Source of the DNA: Micromonospora parathelypteridis
Lineage (GTDB): Bacteria > Actinomycetota > Actinomycetes > Mycobacteriales > Micromonosporaceae
NCBI RefSeq assembly: GCF_014201145.1
Contig: NZ_JACHDP010000001.1
Location: forward strand, 2,294,001-2,358,000
Direction: 5' to 3'
DNA length: 64,000 nt
A model generated the notes under the pieces. That model was not told the origin of the DNA. It worked only from the letters and a program-made list of their open reading frames with translations, and searched no databases. The number at the start of each line of letters is the position of its first letter. The first letter of the stretch is position 1. The translations under genes and the position numbers were made by a program. Positions 61,632 through 64,000 of the stretch are shown here, piece by piece.

Positions 61632-63329
61632 TCAGGGACGCAGCGCGCCCGGGGCGTTCGGGGGCACCGCCGGGTGGTGCGGGGGTACGGGTGCCAGGCG
61701 GCGGTACGGGTCGCCGAGCGGCGGGCGGGGGTCCTTTTCGCCTCTGTTGGGCCAGAAGGACATTGCTCGTTCCGCCTGCGCGGTGATCGTCAAGGACGGA
61801 TTCACGCCCAGGTTGGCCGAGACCGCCGCGCCGTCGACCACGTGCAGCCCCGGGTGCCCGTACACCCGGTGCCAGGGGTCGATCACCCCGTCGGCCGGGG
61901 TGGCGCCGATCACCGCCCCGCCCAGGATGTGCGCGGTTATCGGGATGTCGAACGGTTCGGTGACCGAGCCGCCGGGAGTGCCGCCGATCTCGTCGGCGAG
62001 CAGGCGGACCGCCGTGTTGCCGGCCGGGATCCAGGTCGGGCTCGGCGTGCCGTGGCCCGGGCCGGTGACCAGCCTGCGGCCGAACGCGCCGCGCCGCCAC
62101 CGGGTGGTCAGCGAGTTGTCCACCGACTGCATCACCAGGGCGATCACCGTCCGTTCCGACCAGCCGCGCACCGACAGCATCCGGGCGGTCAGCCCCGGCT
62201 GCCGCACGATGCTGCCCAACCAGCGCCGCATCCGGTGCGGGCCGCCGTCGACCAGCAGGGATTGGAGCAGCCCCATCGCGTTGGAGCCCCGCCCGTAGCG
62301 GACCGGCTCGACGTGGGTCTGCGGGTCGGGGTGGAACGAGCTGGTGATGGCCACCCCCTCGGTGTAGTCCAACCCCTCGGAGCGGGCTCGTTGGCGCGGC
62401 ACCGAGGCGCCCAGGATCGCCTCCGAGTTGGTGCGGGTCAGCTCGCCGAGGCGCGGCGAGAGTCCGGGTAGCACGTCGCCGGCCTTCATCTCGTGCAGCA
62501 GCCGTTGGGTACCGAGCGCCCCGGCCGCGAAGACCACCTGGTCGGCGTGGATGACCTGCCGACCCTTGCGCAGCCAGGCGCCGGTGCGCTCGGTGTGCAC
62601 CTCGTACCCGCCGCCGTCGGCGGGCCGGACGGCGGTCACCGTGGTCAACGGACGGACCGTGACCCCGAGCCGTTCCGCGAGCCAGAGGTAGTTCTTGACC
62701 AGCGTGTTCTTCGCCCCGTGCCGGCAGCCGGTCATGCACGAGCCGCAGTGCAGGCAGCCGGTGCGCTCCGGGCCGGCACCACCGAAGTACGGGTCGGCGA
62801 CCCGCTGGCCGGGACGGCCGATGTGCACGCCCACCGGGGTCGCGTGGAAGGTGTGCCCCACCCCCATCCGCTCGGCCACCGCCCGCATGGCGCGGTCCGC
62901 GCCGGTGTCCAGGGGGTACGTGGTGACGCCGAGCATCCGCTTCGCCTGGTCGTAGTGGCGGGCAAGCTCGTCCCGCCAGTCGGTGATGTCCCGCCACTGC
63001 GGGTCGGCGTAGTAGGCCGGCAGCGGTTCGTAGAGGGTGTTCGCGTAGACCAGGGAGCCGCCGCCCACCCCGGCGCCGGAGAGCACCAGCACCCCGGTGC
63101 CCGAACGCCGGTCGGCCGGGCGGAGCAGGGTGAGCCGCTGAATGCCGTAGCAGCCCAGCTTCGGTGCCCAGAGGAACCGGCGGGCCCTCCAGGAGGTCTG
63201 CGGGAACTCGTCGTCGGCGAAGCGCCGGCCAGCTTCCAGCACGGCGACCGAGTAGCCCTTCTCGGCCAGCCGGAGCGCGGTGACGCTGCCGCCGAAGCCA
63301 GACCCGATGACGACCACGTCGTACCGCAT
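61632..63329 (-). CDS. GMC-family oxidoreductase, ChoD/cholesterol-oxidase-like
   Basis: 565-residue flavoprotein. FAD-binding Rossmann motif VVIGSGFGGSVTALRLAE at the N-terminus, LSGAGVGGGSLVYANTL, and the C-terminal GMC signature region (LHVVDGAAVSANLGVNPSLT). A four-cysteine cluster CLHCGSCMTGCRHGAKNTL at about residue 190 recalls a small Fe-S or zinc motif and occurs in the mycobacterial ChoD-like subgroup. ATG 63329; the frame open further upstream adds no homology. In mycobacteria choD lies in the gua region, so the neighbourhood fits. Substrate (sterol or other alcohol) unproven. Confidence 0.9.
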   Translation of the reverse strand: MRYDVVVIGSGFGGSVTALRLAEKGYSVAVLEAGRRFADDEFPQTSWRARRFLWAPKLGCYGIQRLTLLRPADRRSGTGVLVLSGAGVGGGSLVYANTLYEPLPAYYADPQWRDITDWRDELARHYDQAKRMLGVTTYPLDTGADRAMRAVAERMGVGHTFHATPVGVHIGRPGQRVADPYFGGAGPERTGCLHCGSCMTGCRHGAKNTLVKNYLWLAERLGVTVRPLTTVTAVRPADGGGYEVHTERTGAWLRKGRQVIHADQVVFAAGALGTQRLLHEMKAGDVLPGLSPRLGELTRTNSEAILGASVPRQRARSEGLDYTEGVAITSSFHPDPQTHVEPVRYGRGSNAMGLLQSLLVDGGPHRMRRWLGSIVRQPGLTARMLSVRGWSERTVIALVMQSVDNSLTTRWRRGAFGRRLVTGPGHGTPSPTWIPAGNTAVRLLADEIGGTPGGSVTEPFDIPITAHILGGAVIGATPADGVIDPWHRVYGHPGLHVVDGAAVSANLGVNPSLTITAQAERAMSFWPNRGEKDPRPPLGDPYRRLAPVPPHHPAVPPNAPGALRP

Positions 63330-63474
63330 GGACGCATCATTACTCGCGAGTAGCGCTCGCGCCAGCGACAGTTTTTGCGCGATCATGCACCGGCCTACCG
63401 ACCCGACGCCTTCCGGCCGCAACCCGGGGCACCCGTCGGAGCGTTGTTCACCAGACGGGTGGAAGGAATCCAAG

Positions 63475-64000
63475 ATGATCCTCGGGTCGATGGCACCGCG
63501 CCGGCGGTGGCTGCTGCTGGGCCTGGTGGCCCTCGCCGCCGTCGCGTTGATCGCGGGCGGCGCGGTGGTGATCACCCGACTGACCGGCGACAGCAAGCCC
63601 GGCGGAACCCCGGTCGCCGGCTCACCGACCCCGTCACCGATCAGCACGCCCACCCCGAGCCCGAGCGGCCCACCGCCGGGCGCGGACATCACCGGCCCGC
63701 TCAACCTGCTGCTGGTCGGTGTGGACACCCGGGTCAGCGTGCCCGGGTGGGAGCCGCACGCCGACGCCGTCCTGGTGCTGCACGTACCCAAGGGGTTGGG
63801 TCAGGCGTACCTCTTCTCCCTCCCCCGCGACCTGCTGGTGGACATCCCGGCGTTCCCGAAGGCTGGCTACAAGGGCGGCAAGACCAAGCTCACGCACGCG
63901 ATGAGCTTCGGCAGCCGGGTGCCGGGCAAACCCAAACAACCAAGCACGGCCCAGGGGTACGAGCTGTTGCGCAGCACGGTCAGCGGATACACCGGGCTGC
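63475..64000 (+). CDS. LytR-CpsA-Psr (LCP) family protein, 3' partial
   Basis: The frame is open from ATG 63475, behind GGAAGGAA, to the window edge (175 codons seen). One N-terminal helix (WLLLGLVALAAVALIAGGAV) is followed by a Ser/Thr/Pro linker and the start of the LCP domain: LLLVGVDTR, HADAVLVLHV, SLPRDLLVDIP, and KLTHAM. LCP enzymes join secondary polymers to peptidoglycan on the outer face using polyprenyl phosphate carriers. The catalytic domain is cut by the end of the window. Confidence 0.9.
   Translation, partial: MILGSMAPRRRWLLLGLVALAAVALIAGGAVVITRLTGDSKPGGTPVAGSPTPSPISTPTPSPSGPPPGADITGPLNLLLVGVDTRVSVPGWEPHADAVLVLHVPKGLGQAYLFSLPRDLLVDIPAFPKAGYKGGKTKLTHAMSFGSRVPGKPKQPSTAQGYELLRSTVSGYTGL

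Overview
The window is a stretch of chromosome from a high-GC actinomycete. Strong G/C bias at third codon positions, GTG starts, ATGA/GTGA gene overlaps, PspC/PerM/LCP envelope genes and the order chorismate mutase - pcrA/uvrD1 - M23 peptidase - sucCD - perM - purN - purH (also found in mycobacteria) all point there. Micromonospora or a close relative is the best guess, but that is inference. Both ends of the window cut a gene. I see no prophage, insertion sequence, CRISPR array, rRNA, tRNA or large secondary-metabolite cluster.

Layout. 1-4.0 kb: tail of a collagen-like protein, an FAD oxidoreductase, then an alkylation-repair pair (Ada/AlkA fusion and O6-alkylguanine transferase). 4.0-10.4 kb: a heterodimeric ABC exporter and valS. 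10.4-14.6 kb (minus): a membrane protein and a four-gene ABC-2 export operon. 15-18.5 kb: ATP-sulfurylase-like/APS kinase fusion, DeoR regulator, galT. 18.8-23.1 kb: icd, a metallo-beta-lactamase-fold gene, mdh, folD. 23.5-29.3 kb: oligopeptide ABC cluster 1 (SBP, two permeases, two ATPases). 29.4-36.9 kb: purHN, two DUF4190-like membrane genes, perM, a GNAT gene, sucCD. 37.4-43.2 kb: IcmB-like B12 protein, two M23 peptidases, pcrA, and an aromatic leader peptide before chorismate mutase. 43.4-49.1 kb: oligopeptide ABC cluster 2, same gene order on the opposite strand. 49.7-54.3 kb: LuxR response regulator, PspC-type histidine kinase, and divergently two envelope genes. 54.5-56.5 kb: psd and pssA (phosphatidylethanolamine synthesis). 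57-59.4 kb: two double-Nudix genes. 59.5-64 kb: small PspC protein, guaA, a ChoD-like GMC oxidoreductase and the start of an LCP-family gene.

The most noteworthy non-genic content is a family of about 60-bp palindromes (GTTGATCATGAAGTTATTG-type ends) set between a C-rich left arm and a G-rich right arm. There are four clear copies and one divergent one. Three lie between genes, one holds the stop codon of the metallo-beta-lactamase gene, and one sits in frame inside the alkA domain. The second is a textbook-like attenuator before chorismate mutase: a 21-codon leader with Tyr-Tyr-Phe-Tyr-Tyr, an alternative pairing segment and an intrinsic terminator. The third is a 177-bp tract that is 176/177 identical between the last genes of the two inverted oligopeptide clusters, which suggests gene conversion. 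Most operons end in strong stem-loops, listed below.
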